This document shows, in pieces, positions 48,019 through 58,282 of a stretch of DNA of 64,000 nucleotides. Position 1 is the first letter of the stretch; each line of letters starts with the position of its first letter. Source of the stretch: Microvelia longipes (taxonomy: Eukaryota; Arthropoda; Insecta; Hemiptera; Veliidae); the NCBI GenBank assembly GCA_018340805.1, contig JACMZG010001914.1, positions 44,853,041 through 44,917,040 on the forward strand, in the 5' to 3' direction. The notes below the pieces were generated by a model, which had not been told where the DNA came from, ran no database searches, and saw nothing but the letters and a program-made list of their open reading frames with translations. The position numbers and the translations under genes were made by a program.

Positions 48019-48754
48019 ATATGGAAGACGGGGTATAGTCAGGTTTTAGTAATTCGCATGTACCATTCCTCTTGGTAATTGCCCTTCTTGGTAATTGAGC
48101 TCCCTAGCTCCCTACTCCTTGGTAATTGAGCTCCCTAGCTCCCTACTCCTTAAATGATTACTATTCCCCTTGGTTATATTGTTATTGACTTGTTGTATCC
48201 ATTATTTGGCTGGTACAATTAATAATTATAAATAAATAAATAAATATTAAATAATATATAAATAATAAATAAATAATAAAGAAAATATTATAAAAAAAAT
48301 AAAAATGAAATAAAATAAAATAAATAAATAATTCGTTTTTAAGTGGATTTTCAACAGAAAATGACGCATATGAGGTTCTCTTCAGATGTGTGTGTGAGTG
48401 TATGTATATATACGATGCCAAGGAGCCATGCCAGGCATGCAAACTGTCCCAAATGTTGTATGCTGTGTAAAAATAAAGCAGCAATCCAATCCATGAGGGA
48501 TATTTTCTGAGAGAGTCCAGGACCTCTGTTCTACATCTTTGTCTTACAGAGAACAAATGACAAAGATTCTATTTGAGAAAAAGCATAATGAGGACTTGAA
48601 TCCATGCTATTGTTGCTTATAGCAAGCAGGTTGTTAACTAATTTATAAGGAGCTGACCCCACGCACTTCCTGCGCCTTACTAATACGTCATTCTGGTCCA
48701 TCCACTCGAAATCCTACAGACTCACAGCTCGTAAGTAACCATTAATATCCTAGT
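48019..48754. other. Unannotated DNA
   Basis: Contains a duplicated GAGCTCCCTAGCTCCCTACT (48100-48150) and an (AAAT)n-rich patch (48220-48330). No gene was recognised. Confidence 0.45.
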
Positions 48755-48760
48755 TATGTC

Positions 48761-49169
48761 AGTAGGGGAGAAAGCCGATTCTGGCACCTCCACCCCTCTC
48801 CTCCTCCTCCTCCTCCACCACCTCCTCCTCCACCACCTCCTCCTCCTCCTCCTCCTCCCTCAACCATCTCTTTATAGTTTTATACCCCCCCCCCTTTGCT
48901 TTGCATAGTGTAATAACAGTAACATTAATTATGCTTTGCATAGTGTAATAACAGTAACATTAAATATGCTTGCATAGGTAGAAGCAGGATGATTGTAGGT
49001 GTGATGTAGTAGACCACCCTAGATTATCAAGTGTCTCTCTTAGTAAAAAGCCTTCCACCACGTCAAGGTGGAACACATCGGGAAGGTGTACAGTGCCCCG
49101 TCCTCGCACTGTACTATGGCGACCATCCTCTTTAAAAAAAAAATATCGCCTCTATATATATTTTTTTTT

Positions 49170-49210
<41 letters not shown>

Positions 49211-49536
49211 TTTTAATTTTTTTTTTGCATTTTTATATATTTTTTACGTATTTACAATTACACAAACACTTACATCTCTTTAGCGCCATATAGGTTTTAC
49301 GGGACGCTATGCCACGCCAGTGACCTTAAAGAGAATATTGCGGTTTACGGGACGCTATGCCACGCCAGGGACCCTCTATGGTTTACGGACGCTATGCCAC
49401 GCCAGGGACCCAATTATGGCACGCTTCGCCATACTAGAGTTCCATCTCGTATTTGCGGCAGCTGCTGAGACATGAGTGTAAGGCTATTTAACATATGATT
49501 AAACTCTAAGAATAAACTCGAAAATAAATCCCCACT
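48761..49536 (+). repeat. Left terminal inverted repeat of the virus-like element
   Basis: The order from the end inwards is: terminal AGTAGGGGAG; a CTC/CACC-rich microsatellite; a C-run; two 36-bp units (TTTGCATAGTGTAATAACAG); a unique block; a long T-run; three copies of ACGGGACGCTATGCCACGCC; and a segment ending near AAAATAAATCCC. It matches the complement of the right arm almost completely, differing mainly in homopolymer and microsatellite lengths. That near-identity suggests recent homogenisation. Confidence 0.9.
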
Positions 49537-49613
49537 ATGAAACTCACGTGGCTACACATGAAACCGGTAGTAAATTTATGGTCAAACCGAGTGCAGGTCC
49601 GTTTACGAGCCAT

Positions 49614-50060
49614 TTATACAAACTCCATACTCGAGCCTGAGCGCAAGCAAATTTTTTTATTGTGCTTATGAAGAAGGCAGGGCCTCCAGCTATAACTCAA
49701 TGAACTAATTTTGGGACATTCTATCGCAAGTAAATCTATAATGACGCAATTATTTGGCAAGTATTTTTCAATAAACGTACTTTACCTTTTTACGACAAAG
49801 TGTGTGTACCGATTAGAAAGTTTAAACACTAAATACAATCGCTCGTACTCAACACCGTCATCCAGTTTATTCCGTGAAAATTTAATGTAAGCCAAAATTG
49901 TTTTCATAGATTTAGAATCTTGAATGTAATTTGCAGGTGGTAAAAATAACCAGCTCGAAGACGATTTCGTCTCCAGGTCCAAACATGCGAGCTCTTTAAC
50001 GATGACTTGCCCCTCATTATCTACAAACCCTTGAATATCTATAATAGCGGTAGAAGGCAT
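49614..50060 (-). pseudogene. Small gene of virus-like element, nuclease-like, one in-frame stop
   Basis: The likely start is the ATG at 50060 (peptide begins MPSTAIIDIQGFVDNEGQ). The frame runs to a TAA at 49782-49784, then stays open in the same frame for another 55 codons to a stop at 49614-49616, about 148 codons in total. The part after the stop still looks coding, so a single nonsense change (or base-call error) divides one gene. The DIQGF...VKELACLDLE pattern near the start is reminiscent of RNase H-fold/DEDD-type exonuclease strands (acidic residue on the first strand), but the second motif residue is Q, not E, and I cannot place the family. Upstream codons to 50189 read into the minisatellite and are probably not translated. 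It is divergently oriented to the other genes of the element. Confidence 0.5.
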
Positions 50061-50114
50061 CTTGACTGCACGGAAGCCGAGATACAACTGACCATATCCC
50101 CTTATATCATAAGC

Positions 50115-50700
50115 TTTTATCATCTTGTTGGAGCCGAGTAGGAGCCTATATGAGCCAATTAGAGCCGCTTTAGAGCCTATATGAGCCATTTGGAGCCATG
50201 TTGGAGCCTATATGAGCCATTTAGAGCCGCTTTGGAGTCTTATTGGAGCCTTATGAGCCATTTGGAGCCGGAGTGGAGCCCCTATATGAGCCATTTAGAG
50301 CCGAATAGGAGCCTATATGAGCCATTTAGGCCGAATAGGAGCCTATATGAGCCATTTAGAGCCGGAGTGGAGCCAATATGAGCTATCGCAGAACCTATAT
50401 GAGCCAATTTGGAGCCGAGTTGGAGCCTATATGAGCCATTTGGAGCCATTAGAGCCTATATGAGCCATTTAGAGCCACTTTGGAGCCGGAGTGGAGCCAT
50501 TTAGAGCCGAGTAGGAGCCACTTTGGAGCCGGAGTGGAGCCAATATGAGCCATATAGAGCCGGAGTGGAGCCAATATGAGCCATATAGAGCTGGTGTGGA
50601 GCCTATATGAGCCATTTAGAGCCGCTTTGGAGCCTATATGAGCCGATTTGGAGTTGTGTTGCAGCTAATATGGGTCTAACTGGAGTTGTTGAAGCCGCTT
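50115..50700 (+). repeat. ~31-bp GAGCC minisatellite inside the virus-like element
   Basis: Units contain TATATGAGCCATTTAGAGCC followed by GAATAGGAGCC or GCTTTGGAGCC, about 18 copies with internal variation. It lies between the divergent gene and the zinc-finger frame, where a bidirectional promoter or replication-related region would be expected. The open plus-strand frame (50181-50381) is a repeat translation. Confidence 0.9.
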
Positions 50701-50746
50701 TAGCGGTGTTTTAGCTTTCGTTTAGTATATATATTATATAGAGTTA

Positions 50747-51067
50747 GTGGAGCTCCAACTTAGTATTGAGCCAGACACCGAGCAGAGATTTTCCAAGATA
50801 CGTGATTCGAGCCTCTACAAGAAGAGATTTGAAAACTTGACATTTAGTTGTCCAGACTGTTGTAAAAAGTTTGTACATAAAAAGAATTTACTTCGACACC
50901 AACGAGATAAACACTGTGAGGGAGTTGAACGCGAGGATGGTTCAGAGTTGGGATTCTACAAGGACGCCATTGCAGGTAAACATGATGAGTCAATTGAAGA
51001 CTATAATAACTCTAGCGAGGCAGTATGTGGATCGGAAAAGGATAGAAGAAGAAGAAGAAGACGATGA
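50747..51067 (+). CDS. C2H2 zinc-finger reading frame of virus-like element
   Basis: The frame is open from 50747, but no ATG lies near its start; the frame begins at a GTG. It includes one clear C2H2 finger, CPDCCKKFVHKKNLLRHQRD then KH, with spacing C-2-C-12-H-4-H. The fold is expected to bind DNA or RNA. The finger is followed by an acidic/serine region and ends in an arginine run that is the wrong-frame reading of an acidic tract. Since the capsid-like frame overlaps it, the finger may be the N-terminal part of that gene, separated from it by a frameshift, rather than an independent protein. A TATA-like TATATATATTATA lies at about 50725-50740. Confidence 0.5.
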   Translation: MELQLSIEPDTEQRFSKIRDSSLYKKRFENLTFSCPDCCKKFVHKKNLLRHQRDKHCEGVEREDGSELGFYKDAIAGKHDESIEDYNNSSEAVCGSEKDRRRRRRR

Positions 51068-52391
51068 GGAGGAGGATGAAGAAGATGATGAGGAGGATGA
51101 ACCTATTGATGATGTAGTAAGTAACAAAGACATAGAAGAGCCAAAAATGATTGAGATGTTAAATTTAAGTGAACACCCCGAATATGATGAATCTATAGAG
51201 AGTCTAGAGTATCATACTCACTATCCGTACGCAAACTCAAAGCTAGACGTCGGAGAAGAGATACGGATTCCAGTACAACTCCAAGACATTTATACGCTTC
51301 CGAGTGAAAGTTTTATATATTTGGAACTATCATTTTTAAAAGAAGGAGGAAATACGGCACCGGCGAAGCACAGACTCATCAACAACGCCTTCCCGTTTTT
51401 ATTCGACGAGATCCGGTATGAAATTTGTGGAGTTGAGATTGATAAAGTCAGAAACCCCGGAATGACTTCAACTCTAAAGGAATTGCGTCTCACGCGCCTA
51501 TATCGTATTCCCTAACAAATATGGGATGGACAATACCCTTCAATGAAGTACAAGAAGAATCATCCACCCGGTACAACGTCTGTCTACCTTTATCCTCGTT
51601 ACTCGGATTCGCGAAAGATTACCGAAAAGTTTTGATAAACGTAAAGCAAGAGCTAATTTTGGTAAGAGCGAGAAACGATTCAAATTGTTTTGTACAGCAT
51701 GTTCCATATGTCGATACGGATGCACGGCAGAAGTTCGCGAGAAAGTTAAAATTGAACTGCTATCGCTTTGTTGGAAAATACCCTACGTTTCGGTTAACGA
51801 AGTTCAGAAACTAAATTTAATTAATTATTTAAAAACAGAAAAAATAATTTCTCTCCATTTCCGAGCGTGGGATATGCACGAGTATCCGCTATTACCTACG
51901 TCAAACCGACAAGTATGGTCGATTAAACTTCGACTCAACTCGAGAAACCGCGATTTTTAATTTTAGCCTTTCAAAAGGGTAGAAATAACGTCGTCGATAA
52001 GGCATCTAGTTGTTTCGATCACTGCGACTTGACAAATGTCAAGCTTTATCTCAATTCACGAGTGTTCCCCTACGATGATTTAAATTTTAAAATTCTCCCA
52101 AAATAAATTTGCTTTATTGTACCACATGTACGCGGCGTTTCAAATGTCGTACTACAACACTTATCAGAGTCTACCGTACGTTTCCTTTACAGATTTAAGA
52201 ATAAATGTCCTGTTGTAATCATTGATTGTTCGAAACAATCAGAGTCTATCAAAAAGGGTCCGGTAGATGTCAGATTAGAATTTGAATCTGAAAAAGATTT
52301 CCCGGCAAATACTACCGCGTACTGTCTATTGTTACACGATAGATTTGTTCAGTACAACCCTCTGACTAGCATTGTGCATAAAATGACATGA
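50871..52391 (+). pseudogene. Capsid-like (jelly-roll type) gene, frameshifted
   Basis: The first segment (to 51515) has a long Glu/Asp tract (about 51045-51110), then a structured region with IPVQLQDIYTLPS, LINNAFPFLFDEIRYEICG and a GMTSTLKEL motif. It continues in other frames at 51521-51814 (PLSSLLGFAKDYRKVLIN, QELILVRARND), 51760-51957 (FRAWDMHEYPLLPTSN) and about 51957-52391 (final FVQYNPLTS, stop TGA at 52389-52391), giving roughly 500 codons with at least three frame changes. The segment order and the N..LF..I...G motif recall double jelly-roll capsid proteins of Polinton/adintovirus-like elements. This is inference from pattern only. No genome-packaging partner gene was found. Confidence 0.5.
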
Positions 52392-52423
52392 ATAGACATG
52401 TCTGGTCGAGGGGTGGGGGTATG

Positions 52424-52458
52424 TATAAATAAAGAAAGCAGAGCAATAATAAATCAGT
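52424..52458 (+). promoter_or_regulatory. TATA box plus arthropod initiator (TCAGT)
   Basis: TATAAATA at 52424-52431 lies exactly 30 bases before TCAGT at 52454-52458, the canonical arthropod pol II core promoter spacing. The ATG of the small downstream gene follows at 52469, giving a very short leader. Confidence 0.65.
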
Positions 52459-52468
52459 ATTGCGCAAG

Positions 52469-52905
52469 ATGTCGACCATTTACCATCTAAGTGACGGTAA
52501 AAAGGTATTAGTTTGTTTAGTTAAAGGTGTAGCTTTCTTGAGATTAGAACATGGTAAAAGAAGTGTAAACATTCACATGTCTGATTTTGAGTTGTTAAGA
52601 TCCGCGAAAAATGAAATTGATAATTATTTTGTAAAACGTAGTAAAGAAGATGTACAACTTGATCGAAAATTTGGTTTAATAAAAGTAGATTGGTTAATCC
52701 TAAATTTCACGGACGTCAAGTAATTATTCGTCCGATTTGTTCGAATGAAGAAGATAAAATATTTGTTGTTTTAAAAAAACCAGAGTGGGATTTATTTTCG
52801 AGTTTATTCTTAGAGTTTAATCATATGTTAAATAGCCTTACACTCATGTCTCAGCAGCTGCCGCAAATACGAGATGGAACTCTAGTATGGCGAAGCGTGC
52901 CATAA
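52469..52905 (+). pseudogene. Small terminal gene of virus-like element, one frameshift
   Basis: Starts with ATG at 52469 (MSTIYHLSDGKKVLVCLVKG) just downstream of a TATA/Inr promoter. The first frame runs to 52723. A second frame open from about 52690 continues with plausible coding sequence (VIIRPICSNEEDKIFVVLKK, then PEWDLFSSLFLEF) to a stop at 52903-52905, so a single indel near 52690-52720 probably splits one gene of about 145 codons. Its C-terminal third lies inside the right inverted repeat, so that part is duplicated in the left arm. Family not recognised. The protein is basic and lysine-rich in its middle, with no zinc finger or membrane segment. Confidence 0.5.
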
Positions 52906-53569
52906 TTGGGTCCCTGGCGTGGCATAGCGTCCCGTAAACCCATAGAGGGTCCCTGGCGTGGCATAGCGACCCGTAAACCGCAATATTCCATCTTTTAAGG
53001 TCACTGGCGTGGCATAGCGTCCCGTAAACCTATATGGCGCTAAAGAGATGTAAGTGTTTTGTGTAATTGTAAATACGTTAAAAAAATATAAAAATGCAAA
53101 AAAAATTAAAAATATATAAAAATACAAAAAAAATTAAAAAATATAAAAATTAAAAAAAAATATATATAGAGGCGATATTTTTTTTTAAAGAGGATGGTCG
53201 CCATAGTACAGTGCGAGGACGGGGCACTGTACACCTTCCCGATGTGTCTCCACCTTGACGTGGTGGGAAGGCTTTTTACTAAGAGAGACACTTGATAATC
53301 TAGGGTGGTCTACTACATCACACCTACAATCATCCTGCTTCTACCTATGCAAGCATATTTAATGTTACTGTTATTACACTATGCAAAGCATAATTAATGT
53401 TACTGTTATTACACTATGCAAAGCAAAGGGGGGGGGGTATAAAACTATAAAGAGATGGTTGAGGAGGAGGAGGAGGAGGAGGAGGAGGTGGTGGAGGAGG
53501 AGGTGGTGGAGGAGGAGGTGGAGGAGGAGGAGGAGGTGGAGGTGCCAGAATCGGCTTTTCTCCCCTACT
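52785..53569 (-). repeat. Right terminal inverted repeat of the virus-like element
   Basis: Complement of 48761-49536. It includes the end of the small gene, three GGCGTGGCATAGCG(T/A)CCCGT units (52915-53030), an A-rich tract, two 36-bp units, a G-run, a GGA/GGT microsatellite and the terminus ...CTCCCCTACT. Confidence 0.9.
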
Positions 53570-53575
53570 TATGTC

Positions 53576-54956
53576 CATCTATACGGAACTTACTCGACAT
53601 CCCAACACTTGAAACTTCGCACATACATCACATACTGCACATACTTCAAATACATATATGTTAGCAATTTTTCATTTATTTTCATTTTTTACACAAACAG
53701 TGACAACTCGTTTCTTGACAAATCCTCACACGTTTAAAATATAACCATATTAAGTTCACATGGCGGCCCCGAAGACAAATGACTTATGATAATTAATTTT
53801 ATAGCTTTTTCCCGTTTTCTATTCATAATGATTCGTTTAGATACATTTTTAAAATAGAACTCATTAGAAGTGTAAAATTTTAAATAGCTGTTTAAAATGA
53901 AAAAATAAAAAGAAATAATGTAACATTAGAGAAGGATTTTCGTAATAAACAAGTATGATATATGTTACATATTAAAATTGATGTGTAGTGCTGGACGGCA
54001 TCCTCTTTCCTTCCCTATTAACTCGGGGGGGGGGCTTTAATAAGAAAAGTGGGGAGGTCATTTTGGTGAGTAGACCACAGCTTTGGGTCCTTTTCACCAA
54101 CGGGGAGGGCATTATAATAAAAATAAATGTCTTAAAAAAAACCTCAAATGTCCACTTTTCAGTACCTACAGATCCCAAAAATGTAGAACATCAGTGTGTG
54201 TATGTATGTTCGTGTGTGCTAGTTTCATTTTAGCACGATACAGGTCAAACGGTTCAGCCAAATTAAATGAAACATCATACTTCAAACAATCCAAACAAGA
54301 GAAATAACTAATTATATTAGAAAACGTAGCGCTAGGTGTTGCGTTATTGAAGCACGTGGCTGCACTGCGAAATAGGACGTAGTGTATGGCGTAGTGTGTA
54401 TATAAAACAGAACAACCACACAACTAAAAACCTCTGCGTGTACTGCGTATTGGCCCAGTCAAAAGTGAAATCACCAAGGCCTTTTTAAATTAGGAATGAT
54501 GGACTTATTAGGAATAATTCAGTACAAAGCGGTTTATAAGAGGTACTGATGGTCTCTAGGTAATATAGGTGGCAGAGCATATTTTTGTAAGCAGTAAATA
54601 CGGGGTATACGTGTTAAAGAAAGGGTTACACACTAAAGAACCCAGTATTTACTGGTAAAATGTACCAAAAAACCGTACAAAATTAGCCCCCCGTAATTTG
54701 CAAATCTTATTTTAGTTTTTAAATTTCTACCAGACTCCCTTTCTTACCTAACCTTATTTCATTAATACCTCATCTGTTTATTTTGATTTTGTTCAATTAC
54801 CTTTAGTTTTGTTGCTTTTTAACTTGCTATTGTGTTTTTCCCTTGTATTTCAAATGTATTTGTTTAACTGTAGTAAAGTTTTTGTTGATGTTCTTTTGTT
54901 TTGGTATGCTTTACTAAATATTTTGGTGTTGGTTGTTGTTTTGGTTTTCGTTTACA
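53576..54956. other. Unannotated DNA
   Basis: No gene was recognised. A G-run lies at about 54025-54033, a (GT)n-like patch at 54190-54220, and the phrase ACGATACAGGTCAAACGGTT near 54235 is the sort found near ends of decayed insect transposons. Open frames at 53988-54233 and 54809-55009 lack motifs. Confidence 0.4.
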
Positions 54957-55046
54957 CTGAAGATGCCTGGCTTCGCCATGCGAAACGTCTGTTATTAATG
55001 TTTATTTAAATAAAATTTTTATAGGACTGAAGTCTTCATTAATTAA
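54957..55046 (+). ncRNA. Dispersed repeat with hammerhead-like core, copy 2
   Basis: CTGAAGA is followed by a stem-loop (GCCTGGC, loop TTC, GCCATGC) and GAAACGTC, then AT-rich sequence and TAGGACTGAAGTCTTCATTA. The order equals that of 24357-24440 (minus). The stem bases differ between copies yet both pair (TGGC/GCCA here, CAAGC/GCTTG there), which argues for conserved RNA structure. The shared tail suggests both are 3' ends of one retroelement family. Confidence 0.45.
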
Positions 55047-55369
55047 CCTAGAATTTAATTCTTAACAGTCCAATAACTATTTTGTTAATAGAATTTTATT
55101 ATTTACCCGGCGACATTTTATCTGGGAATATTTTATCAAGGGCACATTTCATATTGGCTCACTTTATCCGGGATTTGTATTTCCTACGTATACCGTGTAT
55201 TTACTAGATCATTAGGATGCCGGAATGTCACCCCATTTTGAGATTTAAAGTGTATAAACAATACTCTTCCTATATACTTCCTAAATAAATTAGGGGCACT
55301 AGAAAAGATCAAGCTGTAGACCTTTTATCTAATTTCCTTTGAAAAAATTGTTTATGGGATTAGTGGCAT
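55047..55369. other. Unannotated DNA
   Basis: Holds short related phrases (ATTTTATCTGGGAATATTTT, CACTTTATCCGGGATTTG, 55120-55185) resembling a decayed short repeat. No gene. Confidence 0.4.
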
Positions 55370-56500
55370 AGCGAGAGGCCAACCCATATGGTTATTTGGA
55401 TAAGTGGAATAGCGGGAGACAGTACCAGATGGCTCATGGGATTAGGGGAATGACGGAAGTACGACCCAGATGGCTCATGGGATTAGGGGAATGGCGGAAG
55501 TACGACCCAGATGGCTCATGGGATTAGGGGAATGACGGAAGTACGACTCAGATGGCTCATGGGATTAGGGGAATGGCGGAAGTACGACCCAGATGGCTCA
55601 TGAGATTAGGGAATGAGGAAGTACGACCCAGATGGCTCATGGATTAGGGGAATGACGGAAGTACGACCCAGATGGCTCATGGGATTATGGCGGAAGTACC
55701 AGATGGCTCATGGATTAGGGGAATGGCGGAAGTACGACCCAGATGGCTCATGGGATTAGGGGAATGACGGAAGTACGACTCAGATGGCTCATGGGATTAG
55801 GGGAATAGCGGAAGTACGACCCAGATGGCTCATGAGATTAGGGGAATGATGGAAGTACGACCCAGATGGCTCATGGGATTAGGGGAATGACGGAAGTACG
55901 ACCCAGATGGCTCATGGGATTAGGGGAATGGCGGAAGTACGACCCAGATGGCTCATGGGATTAGGGGAATGACGGAAGTACGACCCAAATGGCTCATGGG
56001 ATTAGGGGAATGACGGAAGTACGAGCTAGATGGCTCATGGGATTAGGGGAATGGCGGAAGTACGACCCAGATGGCTCATGGAATTAGTGGCATGGTGGAA
56101 GTACGTCCCAGATGGCTCATGGGATTAGGGGAATGACGGAAGTACAACCTAGATGGCTCATGGAATCAGTGGAATAGCGGGAGTACGGCCCAGATGGCTC
56201 ATGGAATTAGTGGCATGGCGGAGTACGCCCCAGATGCTCCTAGAATTAGTGGCATGGCGGGTTACGCCCCAGATGTCTCCTGGAATTAGTGGCATGGCGG
56301 GAGTACGCCCAGATGTCTCCTGGAATTAGGCATGGCGGAGTATGACCCGGATGGCTCATGGAATTAGTGGCATGGCGGAGTACGCCCCAGATGTCTCCTG
56401 GAATTAGTGCATGGCGGGAGTACGGCCCAGATGTCTCCTGGAATTAGTGGCATGGCGGAATATGACCCAGATGCCTCATGGAATTTTGGTGTGGCGGGAG
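55370..56500 (+). repeat. 41-bp minisatellite, about 27 copies
   Basis: The unit is ATGGCTCATGGGATTAGGGG then AATGACGGAAGTACGACCCAG. The right quarter (from about 56160) uses a diverged variant, TCCTGGAATTAGTGGCATGG, showing two array generations. Confidence 0.95.
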
Positions 56501-57430
56501 CCCATGCCACAAGTGTGTTTTGAAACACATTTACAGTCTTCTTGTCATTTTAAAATAAGCAATAACATCACTTCTCATTCTTTAAAGATAGGACAATTCT
56601 ATAAGCTAATTAAAATGCAAAATTATGTTCGTTAAAATGCAGCATAATTACAAAACAAGTTTTTACAAATTAATGCAAAATTAAAATTTATGTTGCAAAT
56701 ATTACTTTCAAGCATTAAAACAAACCCATAAATAATTAATAAAATTGACGCATACATAACGAAACAAGGACATAAATTCATTATTGCATTCAAAATAACC
56801 TACACAAGGAAAATATGTAATATACACACGCTGCGTATGATATTGCTAGTGACTCACTCAAATATCATATTACTAAATGTAAATACGTAATACGTCATTT
56901 CAAATTAATTACGTAGATATAATCAGAGGTTAAACTAACAATTTAAATGTTGTTTAAACTGACTTAAAGACAAATGATTTATTATTTTAAAACAAAGTGA
57001 CGAATACACAATGAGAGGTAATGCCTTCGTGGCCACCATGGCTAGCAGCCCCGCTCTGTGGGCCACGGAAAAAGTGCTTTTTTGTAAGTTTTTACCTCTT
57101 AAAGGACTGCCTATATCAATGCATGTGATATCCGGTCACATGAGATACAATTAGGCCTTCAGCCTCAGCCAAATAAACCATTTTCGGTGCCACACAGCAC
57201 AGGATTTTACAATTTTCTAGTGCGGCACTCATCCTTTATGCCATATTTAATTATGTATAATGTAATTTATAAAATAAAGGAATTTAAAAAAATAAAATTT
57301 AACACCATTAAGTTTTAATAACTTCCTAAAGCTTTGTCACCGCCCTACCTTCCTCTCTATAAGCAAAATAAAAACAAGTTAAATTGAATTTAAAATTGAA
57401 TTTTATACATTTTTGGTTAGGCAATGCTGA
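56501..57430. other. Unannotated DNA
   Basis: No gene was recognised. A GC-richer patch (57020-57075) contains CGTGGCCACCATGGCTAGC and GTGGGCCACGG, inverted around GTGGCC, with no coding context. Confidence 0.4.
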
Positions 57431-57473
57431 TGGACTGTTAAGTCTGAAAGCTGGCTCTGTCATTTTACTTTAA
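57431..57473 (+). repeat. CTGATGG-stem-TGAAAGC motif, copy 1
   Basis: CTGATGGACTGTTAAGTCTG followed by AAAGCTGGCTCTGT. It shares its order with 61869-61902, with compensatory change in the short stem (GACT/AGTC here, CTGTT/AACAG there). It resembles a degenerate hammerhead core. Confidence 0.4.
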
Positions 57474-58282
57474 CATCAGTGGAGATACTTTATTTATTTA
57501 TTTACATACTTGAGGTTACTTTATTACAAAGTTTCTCAATTGTCAAAATTACAAACAATGAAAAGAACAAAACAAGAACAAATAGATTATAAATTATTAA
57601 ATAGACTGCATAAACATAGGCAGCATAACTTGAATAACAAACTTGATTAAAAAAAAAACAAAAAAAGCATAACATTACATGAGAAACACTAAACATTTAA
57701 TTGTTTTTATTTTCCTTATATCTGGACTCCACAACTCCATTTTTTTACTATTTCCTCTATAGATCAAGTCTAGAAAGCCTAATTGTAAGCCAAAAATTCC
57801 TTCAGTTTAAATCTATTCAAAATTAGCTAATTGTTAAAATAAAAATTCGCAAAATATCGATATGTATCGTTATACTTACATAAAATAAGACATACATGAT
57901 TATATGGAAATATATGAGAGAATTTCTTACAAAACCTCGATAGTATCTACACAATTAAAACCCGTATAGCAGCTAATTGAAACAACAGAGGTCAGAAACT
58001 GTTTAACATGATGTTGGTTGATTGCACTTGAGGTTTTCATGTTCTACTCTGTATCTACAAATACAACTATTCGAATAAATAGACCATTAATTGTCCGAAT
58101 ATAGATAGGAAGTAGGTTTCAGGGGGCGATAGATTGGTGACTGACCTCAATTTAAAGACCTCGAGTATTATTTTAGCATGTTGAGGTGCTCAGGCAATTA
58201 CACAGGGTATTTTTGGTCTGCTATCTAGGTTACTAGCTTGGGATGATTCCATCAAGCTGAAACTGGTCTACTTTGATTTAAT
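57474..58282. other. Unannotated AT-rich DNA
   Basis: No gene was recognised. Confidence 0.4.

Larger units (their letters stand above)
48761..53569. mobile_element. 4.8-kb virus-like TIR element, Polinton-like termini
   Basis: Inverted repeats of about 780 bp begin AGTAGGGGAGAAAGCCGATT and end with the complement. The pair is flanked by a perfect 6-bp duplication TATGTC (48755-48760 and 53570-53575). Six-base duplications and TIRs of hundreds of bases beginning AG are established features of Polintons/Mavericks, which are usually 15-20 kb. Here about 3.25 kb of unique DNA separates the arms. It contains a minus-strand small gene, a gagcc minisatellite, a zinc-finger frame, a capsid-like gene and a small gene overlapping the right arm. 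No polymerase B, rve integrase, ATPase or protease motif was seen. All genes carry lesions. Confidence 0.85.

Noticed and set aside
48182..48556. 124-codon minus-strand frame
   Set aside because: Half of it is an (AAAT)n patch giving Phe/Ile/Tyr runs, and the remainder shows no motif.
53381..53737. Arginine- or glutamate-rich frames in both TIRs of the virus-like element
   Set aside because: Translations of a GGA/GGT microsatellite.
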